A DNA stretch of 64,000 bases from JBALVT01 sp036960305 (GCA_036960305.1 JBALWA010000012.1:23985-87984); one strand, 5' to 3'; positions 8,318 through 17,566 are shown, counted from the stretch's first letter. The notes: generated from the letters alone by a model not told the origin. Numbers and translations are program-made.

Positions 8318-9730
8318 CCCCAGGTAGTCCCGGCTCAGAGCAAAGATCTGCGGTTGCTGGATAAACGGCGGTATAAGCCCCAACCCTTCTCTATTTGCGT
8401 ATAGGGGCACGTTGACTCCGGTATGCTCCCCCATCTGAAAATTGTTGGTCGCGTAGTTGATCGCCAGGCGCCCCCCCTCGGGTGTGATAATTCTCGCTAT
8501 CATGCCCGGGGTATAGACTGGTATGGGGTAGTCCGAAAACAGGCTTTCGTCCGGAACAATCTGGGCGGCCTGGCCGTGGTCAGCGGTTACCAGTATCAGT
8601 GTTCGAGGGTGTGTCTCGGCAAAAGCCAGGGCGCTTTGCAAAGCTTCCTCTAACTGCTCAAGTTCTCCAATTGAGCCGCAGGGCATGCGCTCATGGGCTT
8701 GTTTGTCAATGGAGGCAGATTCTATCATCAGGAAAAAGCCGCGGTCATTGCCGTAGGAGAGATGCGTGAGTGCCGTATCCGTCATTTGCCTGAGCGTGGG
8801 GATTGAACCAAATTCGGGGTTTGGTTCACACTGCATGGGTTCTGGTTGTTCGACATCGCCAAGGTAGTCGTGAATATAATTGAGGATGCTGGGTTCGGGT
8901 GCTTCGGCGCCGCGCCCATTCTCACCTTGTAGGCGCACCGGTAGGGTGCTGGGAGCAAATAACCCCAGCAGACGTTCGCTGTGATCCGCTTCGAGCATTT
9001 CATCGGTGCCGGTAACGGACGTGAAGCCGTTATTGCGGGCCAGTTGCAGTACTGACTCAGCACTGCTTTCGGCGTTCATTTCGAAGTGCTTACTGCCGCC
9101 ACCGAGAATAACATCGACCTTGGAGTTCGCCAGTTGTTCTGAAATCGAACCCATGCCGCCGTTTGCCTTCTGATCGGCCTTACATTCGCCCAGATGGATT
9201 CCGCTGTAGCTCACATCCTCCATTAACTCGGGGTTTTCGCACAGGCGGTAGCTGATATGGGCGGCGAAAGCCGAGGGCGTTGCATCGGTTACGCTGGCAG
9301 TGGTGACGATTCCGGTTTTGTAGCCTGCGGAGTTTGCCATTTCCATGATAGTGGGTAGGTCCTGATCACTACCGGCAGAGGTCGAGATACGCCCACGGCT
9401 GGTGATCACCCCGGTCGCCATGGAGGTGGCCGTATTGGCAGAATCGGCAACATAGATTGGCCCGCCATCGACCCGGTCTTCCATACTCAATACTTGTGAA
9501 CTGGAGCGCAGGGGCATTTTATCCAGACCAAGGTGGCCGGAGGCACCTGCGAGATAATTTCTCGCAATCGTTACCTGTTGATCATCCATACCGTCGCCAA
9601 TGATGAGGATGACCGAGCGAGGTTCACGGTCCGACGAGGCGTCTGCAGCTGCGGCCGGAATTTGTGCCAGCGTGCTATTGCAACAGAGAATTCCGAGGAC
9701 AAGGGAGTGCGCTAGAATTGTTTTGAGCAT
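8312..9730 (-). CDS. alkaline phosphatase (PhoA superfamily)
   Basis: This is a 472-residue exported phosphomonoesterase. A signal peptide occupies about residues 1-22 (cleavage after STLA). The metal-binding IIGDGM motif places Asp46, and VADSANTATSMATG places the phosphorylated Ser97. C-terminal metal ligands are visible in ESASIDKQAHE, LVTADHGQ and GEHTG. The enzyme would release inorganic phosphate from organic phosphate esters in the periplasm, usually under phosphate limitation. No clear Pho box was recognised upstream. It is divergent from the cysteine synthase gene with about 95 nt between starts. Confidence 0.92.
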   Translation of the reverse strand: MLKTILAHSLVLGILCCNSTLAQIPAAAADASSDREPRSVILIIGDGMDDQQVTIARNYLAGASGHLGLDKMPLRSSSQVLSMEDRVDGGPIYVADSANTATSMATGVITSRGRISTSAGSDQDLPTIMEMANSAGYKTGIVTTASVTDATPSAFAAHISYRLCENPELMEDVSYSGIHLGECKADQKANGGMGSISEQLANSKVDVILGGGSKHFEMNAESSAESVLQLARNNGFTSVTGTDEMLEADHSERLLGLFAPSTLPVRLQGENGRGAEAPEPSILNYIHDYLGDVEQPEPMQCEPNPEFGSIPTLRQMTDTALTHLSYGNDRGFFLMIESASIDKQAHERMPCGSIGELEQLEEALQSALAFAETHPRTLILVTADHGQAAQIVPDESLFSDYPIPVYTPGMIARIITPEGGRLAINYATNNFQMGEHTGVNVPLYANREGLGLIPPFIQQPQIFALSRDYLGL

Positions 9731-9824
9731 GGATTGTTATTTCCGATATTGTGTGTCGTATAGATACCAGAAATCCTGGAAAGAGACTATATTTGATTTA
9801 CCTCCATTTCAGCGGACGATACCA

Positions 9825-11306
9825 ATGGCTACCCGTCACGACAATATTCTCCATACCATTGGCAATACGCCGGTGGTGCGTATCAATAAACTTGCGCCCA
9901 AGGGCGTTAATGTCTTTGTCAAAATTGAATCCTTCAACCCCATGGGTTCTGTTAAGGATCGTCTGGCATTGGGTGTGATAGAGGATGCTGAGCGCAGCGG
10001 GGCCCTGCAACCCGGCCAGACCGTTGTGGAAGCCACCAGTGGCAATACCGGCATTGGCCTGGCCATGGTCTGTGCCCAAAAAGGCTATCCCCTGGTGATT
10101 ACCATGGCGGAGAACTTCAGTGTTGAGCGTCGTAAAATGATTCGTTTCCTGGGCGCGCAAGTCGTATTAACACCCGCCTCACAGAAAGGCAGCGGCATGG
10201 TAGCCAAAGCGGCAGAGCTGGCTGAGGCACACGGCTGGTGGCAGCCCAGACAATTTGAAAACCCCGCCAATGCCGACATGCATGCTCGGACCACCGCAGT
10301 GGAAATCCTGGAAGACTTTTCGGATGTAGGGCTGGACTACTGGGTCAGCGGCTATGGCACAGGCGGGACACTGAATGGTGTAGCCCGGGTATTGAAGGCC
10401 AAGAGCCCGGCTACTAAAGTGATGGTCTGCGAACCCGACAATTCCCAGGTACTTGCCAGCGGGATTCCCCAGCCCCGTCATGCGGACGGGTCACAGGCAG
10501 ACAGCCATCCAAGCTTTCGCCCCCACCTGATGCAGGGCTGGTCGCCTGACTTTATTCCGGGTCTTGCCGAAAGCGCAGTTCAGGCTGCGCATATCGACGG
10601 CTTCATTCCTGTTGATGGCAATGACGCTCTTCAATGTGCAAAAGATCTGGCGCGGCAAGAAGGTATATTTGTTGGCATCACAGGCGGGGCCACACTGGCG
10701 GGCGCATTGACGGTGGCAAAAACGGCAGCCGCCGGTAGCAATATTCTGTGTATGTTGCCCGATACCGGTGAACGGTATTTGACCACGCCCTTGTTCGAGG
10801 ATGTAGCGGTGGAAATGACGGAGCAGGAGGAAGGTATTTCCCACTCAACGCCGGGCTATCGGTTTGATGTGGCTGGGGCAGCAGCAGCGGCTGACGATGC
10901 CGTGGCCTTGGACAGTGATGCTGTGCGCGATGTCGCGGCATTTATCGCCGACGCGGATCAGCCGGTGGTGATGTTTGCCCTGGAGTGGTGCGAGTTCTGC
11001 TGGTCGGTTCGCAAAATGCTGGCTGAGTATGGCATCCCCTATCGATCTATTGATCTGGACTCAGTGGAGTACCAGGTCGGCGACCGAGGTGGCAAGTTGC
11101 GGGCCGCCTTGCGCGATACCACTACCTGGAACACCTTTCCGCAGATCTTTATCAAGGGGGAGTTTGTTGGCGGATGCACCGATCTATTTGATGCCTGCAA
11201 AGAAGGTAGTTTACAGCAGCGTCTGGCGTCCCACGAGATACCCTGTGACCCGGAGGTTTCAACCGATCCCTACAGCCATTTACCCGGGTGGCTTCACCCT
11301 CGTTAA
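9825..11306 (+). CDS. cysteine synthase-glutaredoxin fusion protein
   Basis: This 493-residue protein has two domains. Residues 1-345 are a fold-type II PLP enzyme of the O-acetylserine sulfhydrylase family. NPMGSVKDR supplies the PLP Lys44, EATSGNTGIG is the substrate loop, and GYGTGGTLNG binds the PLP phosphate. An Ala/Asp-rich linker (about 345-375) leads to a complete glutaredoxin domain with the redox motif C389-E-F-C392, the cis-proline segment TFPQIFI and the glutathione-binding GGCTDL. The synthase would make cysteine from O-acetylserine and sulfide; the glutaredoxin may reduce a persulfide or thiosulfate-derived intermediate. A longer upstream open frame exists, but ATG 9825 matches the family start. 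Confidence 0.92.
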   Translation: MATRHDNILHTIGNTPVVRINKLAPKGVNVFVKIESFNPMGSVKDRLALGVIEDAERSGALQPGQTVVEATSGNTGIGLAMVCAQKGYPLVITMAENFSVERRKMIRFLGAQVVLTPASQKGSGMVAKAAELAEAHGWWQPRQFENPANADMHARTTAVEILEDFSDVGLDYWVSGYGTGGTLNGVARVLKAKSPATKVMVCEPDNSQVLASGIPQPRHADGSQADSHPSFRPHLMQGWSPDFIPGLAESAVQAAHIDGFIPVDGNDALQCAKDLARQEGIFVGITGGATLAGALTVAKTAAAGSNILCMLPDTGERYLTTPLFEDVAVEMTEQEEGISHSTPGYRFDVAGAAAAADDAVALDSDAVRDVAAFIADADQPVVMFALEWCEFCWSVRKMLAEYGIPYRSIDLDSVEYQVGDRGGKLRAALRDTTTWNTFPQIFIKGEFVGGCTDLFDACKEGSLQQRLASHEIPCDPEVSTDPYSHLPGWLHPR

Positions 11307-11566
11307 TCTTTAAGTTTGGCACGGCTGGCTTGTTCAGTCCGCGCCTGCAATGCTTTCACAGCAGAATAGGTGGATACGCAGTAGGGTACGAAATAGGTTA
11401 ACAGGATTTTTAGCAGACTTTCAGTCGTCAGCGAGAGTGCAAAGATTTTTCCGCCGTGATTGATGAGGGCGAGTATGGTTCCTACTATCAGCGCGACCCT
11501 GAGTGCATTGCTCACAACCTGTCGAGAGAGTGCCAGTGAGATGAAATCCTGGTGAGGGTCCGACAT
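11303..11566 (-). CDS. nrtS: NrtS-like small two-helix membrane protein
   Basis: This 87-residue protein has two hydrophobic helices (NALRVALIVGTILALINHGG and LLKILLTYFVPYCVSTYSAV). The motif pattern V-A-L-x-V-G-T-I-L-x-L-I-N and the L-T-Y-x-V-P-Y-x-V-S-T-Y-x-A-V box match the NrtS family, described as a nitrate/nitrite transport component in cyanobacteria and widespread in proteobacteria. The ATG at 11566 has GGAAAG just upstream. It lies 14 nt behind the Pmp3-like gene and probably shares its transcript. No nitrate assimilation genes are visible here, so a nitrate role is only by homology. Confidence 0.75.
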   Translation of the reverse strand: MSDPHQDFISLALSRQVVSNALRVALIVGTILALINHGGKIFALSLTTESLLKILLTYFVPYCVSTYSAVKALQARTEQASRAKLKD

Positions 11567-11580
11567 AGCGCTTTCCGGGA

Positions 11581-11739
11581 CTATTTCAAGACCAGCCAAA
11601 GTGCGTGCAGGATGCCGGGCACGTAGAATACCAGGCAAAGCAGGATATTGATGACAAGGTCTTTACCAGCACCGTTATTAAAAAATACTGCCACGGGCGG
11701 AAGTAGTATGGCGAAAATAACCAGAACCAGCTTATTCAT
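11581..11739 (-). CDS. Pmp3/YqaE (UPF0057) family membrane peptide
   Basis: A 52-codon open frame on the minus strand runs from an ATG at 11737-11739 to a TAG at 11581-11583. Its product is two hydrophobic helices joined by a short polar loop: VLVIFAILLPPVAVFF, then NNGAGKDLVINILLCLV, ending in FYVPGILHALWLVLK. The LLPPVAVF and the P-G-x-(I/L)-H-A-x-(W/Y) ending are the signature of the Pmp3/YqaE family. These are stress-induced proteolipids thought to influence membrane potential and salt tolerance. It is followed 14 nt later by the NrtS-like gene. Confidence 0.88.
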   Translation of the reverse strand: MNKLVLVIFAILLPPVAVFFNNGAGKDLVINILLCLVFYVPGILHALWLVLK

Positions 11740-11798
11740 TTTATATTCCTCTGTGGTTGATCAGACGAAGGTTGCTGCAAAACCAAAGATAAGGCAAG

Positions 11799-12014
11799 TC
11801 ACTGATTGTTGACGGTATCTGCCGCTGCGCCGAGATCGCATTTCTTACAGTCCAATTCAAAACCCAGCATCGAGTTTCGCCCTTTTTCAGATGTAACCCA
11901 GGGCCGGTTCTGCCAGGGCGGGTCATGCCTGACATGCTGAAAATGCCCGCAATCCAGTTGAGCAACCCAGTGGTCTTCTTCGTCTTTGTGATAGCCGGTT
12001 ATAGGGCGTTGCAT
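11799..12014 (-). CDS. DUF3565 family small zinc-ribbon-like protein
   Basis: The 71-residue protein starts at the ATG at 12014 (MQRPITGYHKDEEDHW) and contains the compact DUF3565 pattern. LDCGHFQHVRHDPPWQ and RPWVTSEKGR are followed by LDCKKCD, with three Cys and two His that could bind one zinc. Function is unknown. A longer upstream frame with a further ATG exists but lacks family similarity. It is 60 nt upstream of the Pmp3-like gene on the same strand, so the three small genes could be one transcript. Confidence 0.8.
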   Translation of the reverse strand: MQRPITGYHKDEEDHWVAQLDCGHFQHVRHDPPWQNRPWVTSEKGRNSMLGFELDCKKCDLGAAADTVNNQ

Positions 12015-12263
12015 GAGTCTGGATACAGTACGGCAGTTGGCGATGGAGTCCACATAACAGCGCATAGCGTGAACCAAGTCAATGCCGATTATAAAGGGGA
12101 AAGGTGCGCAAACCATTAATGGCAATATTTACGAATTCAAAGCAATACGCTTAGTCGAAGAGCGGGTACAGTTGGGCATTATGTGTTCATCGAAAACACT
12201 TATTATAACTAACTTTATGGCAAGGAATGCCGTCTGACTTTACGCAAAGGTAGGAGACATACC

Positions 12264-14636
12264 ATGTTCAAAAAGAATGTACTGAGTGCCACCATTGTCG
12301 CAGCTCTGGGGATTAGTACCTCCTCAATCAGTTATGCGCAGTTAGAGGAAGTTATCGTCACCGCCCAGAAGCGGACTGAATCATTGCAGGATGTTCCCAT
12401 CTCTGTAAACGCTATTTCGGCTGACAAGATGGCCGAGGCAGGTATCGACCGAATAGAGAACCTCGCTGCCTATGTGCCCAACCTGTCTATGTCTGAGACC
12501 GGTATTGGCACCAATATTTATATTCGCGGCATTGGTTCGGGCATCAACCCGGGCTTTGAGCAGTCCACCGGTATGTATGTCGACGGTGTTTACTATGGCC
12601 GAGCGCAGTTGTCTAGAGCACCTTTTATGGACCTGGAACGTGTGGAAGTCCTGCGCGGACCGCAGCCCATCCTGTTTGGTAAAAACAGCATCGCCGGCGC
12701 TATCAGTATGATTACTGCCAAGCCCACGGATGAGTTCGAAGGCTCTATCGCCGCTCTGTATGAGCCCGAGCACGGCGAGTTTGAGACCACAGCGATGATA
12801 TCGGGACCACTAACGAACAATCTTTCCGGTCGCTTGGCTGTTCGCTATCGAGAGATGGACGGCTTTATGGACAATATATTTCTCAATGGCGATGAAGCCG
12901 AGCGCGAAGAGACCACCATTCGCGGCAGCCTCAGTTGGGAGGCGACCGATAACCTGGCGTTTACCCTGAAAGGCGAGAAGGGAGAATATGATGTCGTGGG
13001 CCGGAACATTGAAATCGTCGATGATTTTCCTTCTGAAAACCCGGCTTTTGGTGGCTTGAACTATTCGGGTATTCAGGTGGGCGTGTTTGGCTCCGACCCG
13101 ACGGCGCTGAATACCGAGCAGGACTTCGATCGCACCTCCAACGGAGATTTCAGTGACAATGACACAAATAACGTCACCCTCACCTTTGACTGGGGTATCG
13201 GCGAACACACTCTAACCGGTGTGACGGGCTATGTGGACTATGAGTTTGACGAGGTCTGTGACTGCGACTTCAGCAGCGCCGTGGTTATCACTGCGCCCCT
13301 GCAGGAAGAGTACAAGCAGTTCAGCCAGGAGATCCGGCTGACGTCTCCGGGTGGTGAGACTATTGACTACATCGCCGGCGTTTTTTATCAATCGAGTGAG
13401 CTTGATTCGAATGATTCCACCGGTGTACCCAGTGACAGTATTCTGCGTCCCGCAGTTAACGACAGGCTCCCGACCGGTGGCGATGCAATCGCTGGCACCG
13501 CTGCAGTACGCACATTCAGTCAGGATTCCGACCTTTGGGCAGTGTTTGGCCAGGCGACCTGGAATATCAATGAAGCATGGCGCCTGACGGTGGGTGCCCG
13601 CTATAGCAGCGAAGATAAAGACGGTGCCCGGAAGCTGGTGCTGGGCAATTTGGATGGTTCCGATATCGATGACCCCGTGCAGGAAGCGACGGCTCTGCTG
13701 GTGTACGGGCAACTGTTTAATATTGAACTGGCTGACCATGATATTGAAGGCGATCGCAGCGAGAGCAGCTTTACGCCCCTGGTAACCGTGCAATACGACA
13801 TAACCGACGATGTGATGCTGTACGGCACCTATTCCACCGGCTTTAAATCAGGTGGCTATGATTCCCGCGGTAATATTGTACCCGGTAGCACCGACCCTCG
13901 CCTGGCAGACCCCACCAAGGGCTCCTTCGAGTTTGAGGAAGAGGAAGCTACCAGCTACGAGCTAGGCGCCAAGACACGCCTGTTCGACAACACCGTCGAG
14001 TTGAATATGGCGGTTTTCATGACGACCTACGATGACCTGCAGGTCAGTATTTTTGACGGAACTCTGAATTTTCTGGTGGATAACGCCGCCAAGGCCGATA
14101 TTATGGGTTTTGAGGCCGATGGTCGCTGGGCGGTGACAGATCAGTTCACCTTATCCGCCTCCCTTGCCTGGCTGGACTTTGAGTTCAAGGATTTCGAGGG
14201 TGGCCAGTGCAACTATACCGAACGCAATGAACCCAGCTGTATCGAGAGTGGCACCATCTCTTATTCCGGTCGAACAAACCAGTACGTGGCAGACTGGTCG
14301 GGTAATCTGTCGGCGGACTATTGGTTCAATGTCGGGGACTCGATGGAGATACGCACCACGCTGGACCTGCTCTATAGCGACGAGTTTTTTACGTCTCAGA
14401 ACCTGGATCCCACAACGATTCAGGATGCCTATGTGAAGGTGAATGCGCGTATTGCCCTGACCGCCAGTGATGGTACCTGGGAAGTAGCCCTGCTGGGTCG
14501 CAACCTGACAGATGAAGACGTGCTCGGTTACACCGGTTCGGTTCCGTTGGCCCAAAGCTCATTTGGGGTCAACAGCCACTATGGCTTCGTCGAGCGTCCC
14601 CGCAATATTGCGCTTCAGGCCACCTATCGTTTCTAG
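12264..14636 (+). CDS. TonB-dependent outer-membrane receptor
   Basis: This is a 790-residue outer-membrane gated transporter. The signal peptide is cleaved after Ala25 (SISYA), followed at once by the TonB-box-like EEVIVTAQKR. The plug domain contains PISVNAISADKM, then YIRGIGSG and VEVLRGPQPILFGKNSIAGAI. The beta-barrel follows and the chain ends in the outer-membrane Phe of ATYRF. It belongs to the receptor class abundant in marine gammaproteobacteria that take up steroids, aromatics or other organics rather than siderophores alone, but the ligand cannot be read from sequence. GTAGGAG lies upstream of the ATG. A strong terminator follows the stop. Confidence 0.93.
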   Translation: MFKKNVLSATIVAALGISTSSISYAQLEEVIVTAQKRTESLQDVPISVNAISADKMAEAGIDRIENLAAYVPNLSMSETGIGTNIYIRGIGSGINPGFEQSTGMYVDGVYYGRAQLSRAPFMDLERVEVLRGPQPILFGKNSIAGAISMITAKPTDEFEGSIAALYEPEHGEFETTAMISGPLTNNLSGRLAVRYREMDGFMDNIFLNGDEAEREETTIRGSLSWEATDNLAFTLKGEKGEYDVVGRNIEIVDDFPSENPAFGGLNYSGIQVGVFGSDPTALNTEQDFDRTSNGDFSDNDTNNVTLTFDWGIGEHTLTGVTGYVDYEFDEVCDCDFSSAVVITAPLQEEYKQFSQEIRLTSPGGETIDYIAGVFYQSSELDSNDSTGVPSDSILRPAVNDRLPTGGDAIAGTAAVRTFSQDSDLWAVFGQATWNINEAWRLTVGARYSSEDKDGARKLVLGNLDGSDIDDPVQEATALLVYGQLFNIELADHDIEGDRSESSFTPLVTVQYDITDDVMLYGTYSTGFKSGGYDSRGNIVPGSTDPRLADPTKGSFEFEEEEATSYELGAKTRLFDNTVELNMAVFMTTYDDLQVSIFDGTLNFLVDNAAKADIMGFEADGRWAVTDQFTLSASLAWLDFEFKDFEGGQCNYTERNEPSCIESGTISYSGRTNQYVADWSGNLSADYWFNVGDSMEIRTTLDLLYSDEFFTSQNLDPTTIQDAYVKVNARIALTASDGTWEVALLGRNLTDEDVLGYTGSVPLAQSSFGVNSHYGFVERPRNIALQATYRF

Positions 14637-14650
14637 GTGAACCGCAACTC

Positions 14651-14681
14651 AAAAAGCCGGCTTTTATAGCCGGCTTTTTTG
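14651..14681 (+). terminator. rho-independent terminator after the TonB receptor gene
   Basis: A perfect 9-bp stem AAAGCCGGC/GCCGGCTTT with a TTTTATA loop is followed by a run of T. It lies 15 nt after the receptor stop and separates it from the glnK promoter region. Confidence 0.93.
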
Positions 14682-14872
14682 TGTCGGGGTATACCGTATA
14701 GTGCTCTGGCTGGAAAAATCAATAATATTCTGCCGGGGACTTAACGTTTTGCCCCCACTGTGGCAGGATTCGCCTACCTGTTTGCCCGCAGCCTGCCTGC
14801 CGGTCCCCAGCCAAATCAAATACTCCCGGAAAATCCACAATAATCGGGGAAACACCACGGTGAGGTTTAGCA

Positions 14873-15211
14873 ATGAAAATGATTACGGCAATTATCAAGC
14901 CATTCAAGCTTGATGATGTGCGCGATGCATTACAGCAACTGGGTATTCACGGTATGACGGTGGAGGAAGTCAAGGGTTACGGCCGCCAGAAAGGGCATAC
15001 GGAGCTCTACCGCGGTGCGGAATATGTTGTTGAATTCCAACCTAAAATCAAGATCCAGACGGCGGTGGGTTCCTCCCAGGTCGAGGCCGCCATCGATGCC
15101 ATTTGCGGTGCGGCCAACAGCGAAAAAATTGGAGACGGCAAGATTTTTGTCACTGCTCTGGAACAGAGTATTCGAATTCGAACCGGTGAAACCGGCGAAG
15201 ATGCATTATAA
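14873..15211 (+). CDS. glnK: nitrogen regulatory protein P-II
   Basis: This trimeric signal protein reports 2-oxoglutarate, ATP/ADP and, through uridylylation, glutamine status. Its 112 residues include the T-loop RGAEYVVEFQPK with the modification target Tyr51. GYGRQKGHTELYRG, the B-loop (GDGKIFV) and the terminal RIRTGETGEDAL match GlnK/GlnB. Only 13 nt separate it from amt, so it is called GlnK, which blocks the Amt channel when nitrogen becomes plentiful. No convincing sigma-54 (GG-N10-GC) element was found in the 190 nt upstream. Confidence 0.95.
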   Translation: MKMITAIIKPFKLDDVRDALQQLGIHGMTVEEVKGYGRQKGHTELYRGAEYVVEFQPKIKIQTAVGSSQVEAAIDAICGAANSEKIGDGKIFVTALEQSIRIRTGETGEDAL

Positions 15212-15224
15212 GGTGAGGGGAAAA

Positions 15225-16529
15225 ATGAACAATATCAAGAAGCTTGCGTGGTTGCTACCGGCACTGGCGATGAGTACAGCTGTCAGCGCCGACGAATTGA
15301 ATGGCGCCAATACGGCCTGGATTCTTACGTCTACTGCGCTGGTCCTGTTTATGACCATTCCGGGTCTGTCGTTATTTTATGCAGGACTGGTTCGCTCCAA
15401 AAACGTGCTCTCAGTTCTTATGCAGTGTTTCGCACTGACCTGCCTGATGTCCCTGGTTTGGTTTGTCATGGGCTACACCATTGCCTTTGGCAGTGATGGG
15501 GTAGAGCAGGGCAAGTGGATTGGCGACTTTGGCAACGTATTTTTTGCGTCGATGACCATGGATAGCATGAATGGCGGTATTCCATCGACCTTGTTTGCCA
15601 TGTTCCAGATGACCTTCGCGATTATCACCCCGGCCCTGATTGTGGGTGGTTTTGCCGAGCGTATGCGCTTTTCAGCCATGTTGTTGTTCAGCACCATCTG
15701 GTTGTTGGTCGTTTACTCCCCCGTCTGCCATTGGGTCTGGGGTGGCGGCTGGTTGGGCTCAATGGGCCTGCAGGATTTTGCTGGTGGTACCGTTGTTCAC
15801 ATTACGGCGGCGGCAGCGGCATTGGTGGCAGCCCTTGTCATGGGGCCACGCAAGGGTTTTGGCACCGTGGCCATGCCACCGCACAACTTGACTATGACGG
15901 TGACCGGCGCGGGCATGTTGTGGGTCGGGTGGTTTGGTTTCAACGCCGGTTCCGCCTTAGCGGCTGACAACAGTGCGGCCATGGCGATGCTGGTAACCCA
16001 TTTGTCAGCTTCCTGTGGTGCTCTGGCATGGATGGGCATGGAATGGATCCGCCACGGCAAGCCCTCGGTTCTGGGCATGGTAACGGGCATGGTCGCCGGT
16101 CTGGGTACAATTACACCTGCGTCTGGCTCTGTTGGTCCAGCGGCTGCTGTCGTGATTGGTCTTAGCGCGGGTGTGATTTGCTACTACGCCACGAATTACC
16201 TGAAGCAAGTGCTGAAGATCGACGATAGCCTGGATGTTTTCCCGGTGCACGGCGTGGGCGGTATCCTGGGGACGTTACTGGCAGGTATTTTCTGTTCAAC
16301 CCAGCTCGGTATTTTCAGCGGCAATGGCTTCTCAGACGGCATCACCAGTATTGCCGGTCAGCTCAGCGTACAGGCAACCGGTGTGATTGCCACCCTGACC
16401 TATACTGTTGTAGCAACCTATATCCTCCTGAAGCTGGTGGATATGCTCGTTGGACTGCGAGTTGATGATGAGCAGGAGACCCAGGGTCTTGACCTGGTAC
16501 TACACGACGAGCGCGGCTACGATCTATAA
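15225..16529 (+). CDS. amt: ammonium transporter Amt
   Basis: This is a 434-residue trimeric inner-membrane ammonium channel. A cleavable N-terminal signal (about residues 1-22, ending VSA) is typical of proteobacterial Amt. Eleven membrane helices follow, with the family landmarks TIPGLSLFYAGLVRSKN, GGFAERMRF, DFAGGTVVHI (with the first pore His) and the second pore His in VFPVHGVGGI. The C-terminal cytoplasmic tail LRVDDEQETQGLDLVLHDERGYDL, given here only as its key end (DDEQETQGLD, HDERGY), binds GlnK. The ATG at 15225 follows GAGGGG. It ends in a strong terminator. Confidence 0.96.
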   Translation: MNNIKKLAWLLPALAMSTAVSADELNGANTAWILTSTALVLFMTIPGLSLFYAGLVRSKNVLSVLMQCFALTCLMSLVWFVMGYTIAFGSDGVEQGKWIGDFGNVFFASMTMDSMNGGIPSTLFAMFQMTFAIITPALIVGGFAERMRFSAMLLFSTIWLLVVYSPVCHWVWGGGWLGSMGLQDFAGGTVVHITAAAAALVAALVMGPRKGFGTVAMPPHNLTMTVTGAGMLWVGWFGFNAGSALAADNSAAMAMLVTHLSASCGALAWMGMEWIRHGKPSVLGMVTGMVAGLGTITPASGSVGPAAAVVIGLSAGVICYYATNYLKQVLKIDDSLDVFPVHGVGGILGTLLAGIFCSTQLGIFSGNGFSDGITSIAGQLSVQATGVIATLTYTVVATYILLKLVDMLVGLRVDDEQETQGLDLVLHDERGYDL

Positions 16530-16548
16530 CGCTAAACGATACTGATCA

Positions 16549-16574
16549 AGGCCACCCCAGGGTGGCCTTTTTTT
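16549..16574 (+). terminator. rho-independent terminator after amt
   Basis: The inverted repeat AAGGCCACCC/GGTGGCCTT around a short CAG loop is followed by an uninterrupted T run, 20 nt after the amt stop. It closes the glnK-amt operon. Confidence 0.93.
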
Positions 16575-16591
16575 TACGCGGGAGATAGGCA

Positions 16592-17566
16592 ATGAACTGG
16601 TCACATCACTATGCCACGATCAACGGTATACGAATGCACTACGTGGAAGAAGGCGAGGGCATGCCGATTGTGCTGTGCCATGGATTTCCGCATATCTGGT
16701 TCAGTTGGCATCGGCAAATAAGCGACCTCGCAGCTGCCGGTTACCGGGTAATCGCACCGGATATGCGCGGGATGGGTCAGACGGAAGCACCCCCTGAGCC
16801 GGAGAGTTACGACATAGACCACATAACCAACGACCTCGTGGGTTTACTGGACCACCTGGGCATAGAGCAGGCGGTCTTTGCCGGTCTGGATTTCGGAGCT
16901 TTCGCGATCTATGACCTGGCCTTACGACACCCCGATCGGGTGCTGGCAGTGATCGGTCTGGAGAATCCCGCGGCACCCCATAACCCCGATGAATCACCGC
17001 TTACCGAATACCGCCGTATGGGCGAACAGCATTTTCTGCATATCGAATATTTTCGTGAGCCGCCGCGAGCTGACAGGGAATTGGCAGCCCAGCCGCGCCT
17101 ATTTTTACACAAGGTCTTTCACACGCTCAGCGGGGCCGGTAACTATTTTGATGTCTTCAAATACCCGCCGGGCACCGGCTATATCGAGGCGATGGATGAA
17201 CCACCACCACTGCCCTGGTCCTGGTTATCCGAGATGGAGCTGGAGTTTTTTGTCAGCGAGTACAGTCGCTCTGGCTTTACCGGCGGCCTGAACTGGTACC
17301 GCTCCTTTGATTTGAAGTGGGAACAGCGCAAGCCCTATGAAGGGGTTCAGAGCAAGGTGCCGGCCTACTTCCTGGGCAGTGAGCACGATGTTGACCTGGA
17401 GGGGTTTCACGGTGACGACCCCATCAGCCTGATGCGTGCAATATTTCCGGACTTGCGAGAGGTCAGGATGATTCCCGGTGCGGGCCACATGGTGCAGCTT
17501 GAAGCCTCGGACGAAGTGAACAGCATACTGCGAGACTACTTGTCCGACATCAGCAGCCGCTTGTAA
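16592..17566 (+). CDS. alpha/beta hydrolase, epoxide hydrolase/haloalkane dehalogenase-like
   Basis: This 324-residue soluble enzyme has the oxyanion-hole motif CHGFPHIWFSW (HGFP, residues 30-33). The nucleophile is Asp100 in the elbow AGLDFGAF, and the catalytic His lies in GAGHMVQLE near the C-terminus. An Asp nucleophile and HGFP place it with epoxide hydrolases and dehalogenases rather than esterases. The substrate is unknown. The nucleophile elbow reads G-L-D-F-G where most epoxide hydrolases have G-H-D-W-G, so substrate preference may differ. GGGAGA precedes the ATG; it starts just after the amt terminator and is probably monocistronic. Confidence 0.85.
   Translation: MNWSHHYATINGIRMHYVEEGEGMPIVLCHGFPHIWFSWHRQISDLAAAGYRVIAPDMRGMGQTEAPPEPESYDIDHITNDLVGLLDHLGIEQAVFAGLDFGAFAIYDLALRHPDRVLAVIGLENPAAPHNPDESPLTEYRRMGEQHFLHIEYFREPPRADRELAAQPRLFLHKVFHTLSGAGNYFDVFKYPPGTGYIEAMDEPPPLPWSWLSEMELEFFVSEYSRSGFTGGLNWYRSFDLKWEQRKPYEGVQSKVPAYFLGSEHDVDLEGFHGDDPISLMRAIFPDLREVRMIPGAGHMVQLEASDEVNSILRDYLSDISSRL

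Noticed and set aside
13212..13793. Long antisense frames inside the TonB receptor gene
   Set aside because: Low-complexity, no family pattern, and fully inside a clearly conserved gene.
14682..14872. A sigma-54 promoter ahead of glnK-amt
   Set aside because: I searched for GG-N10-GC by eye; TGTGGCAGGATTCGCC and GGGGACTTAACGTTTTGC come close but the spacing or bases are wrong.
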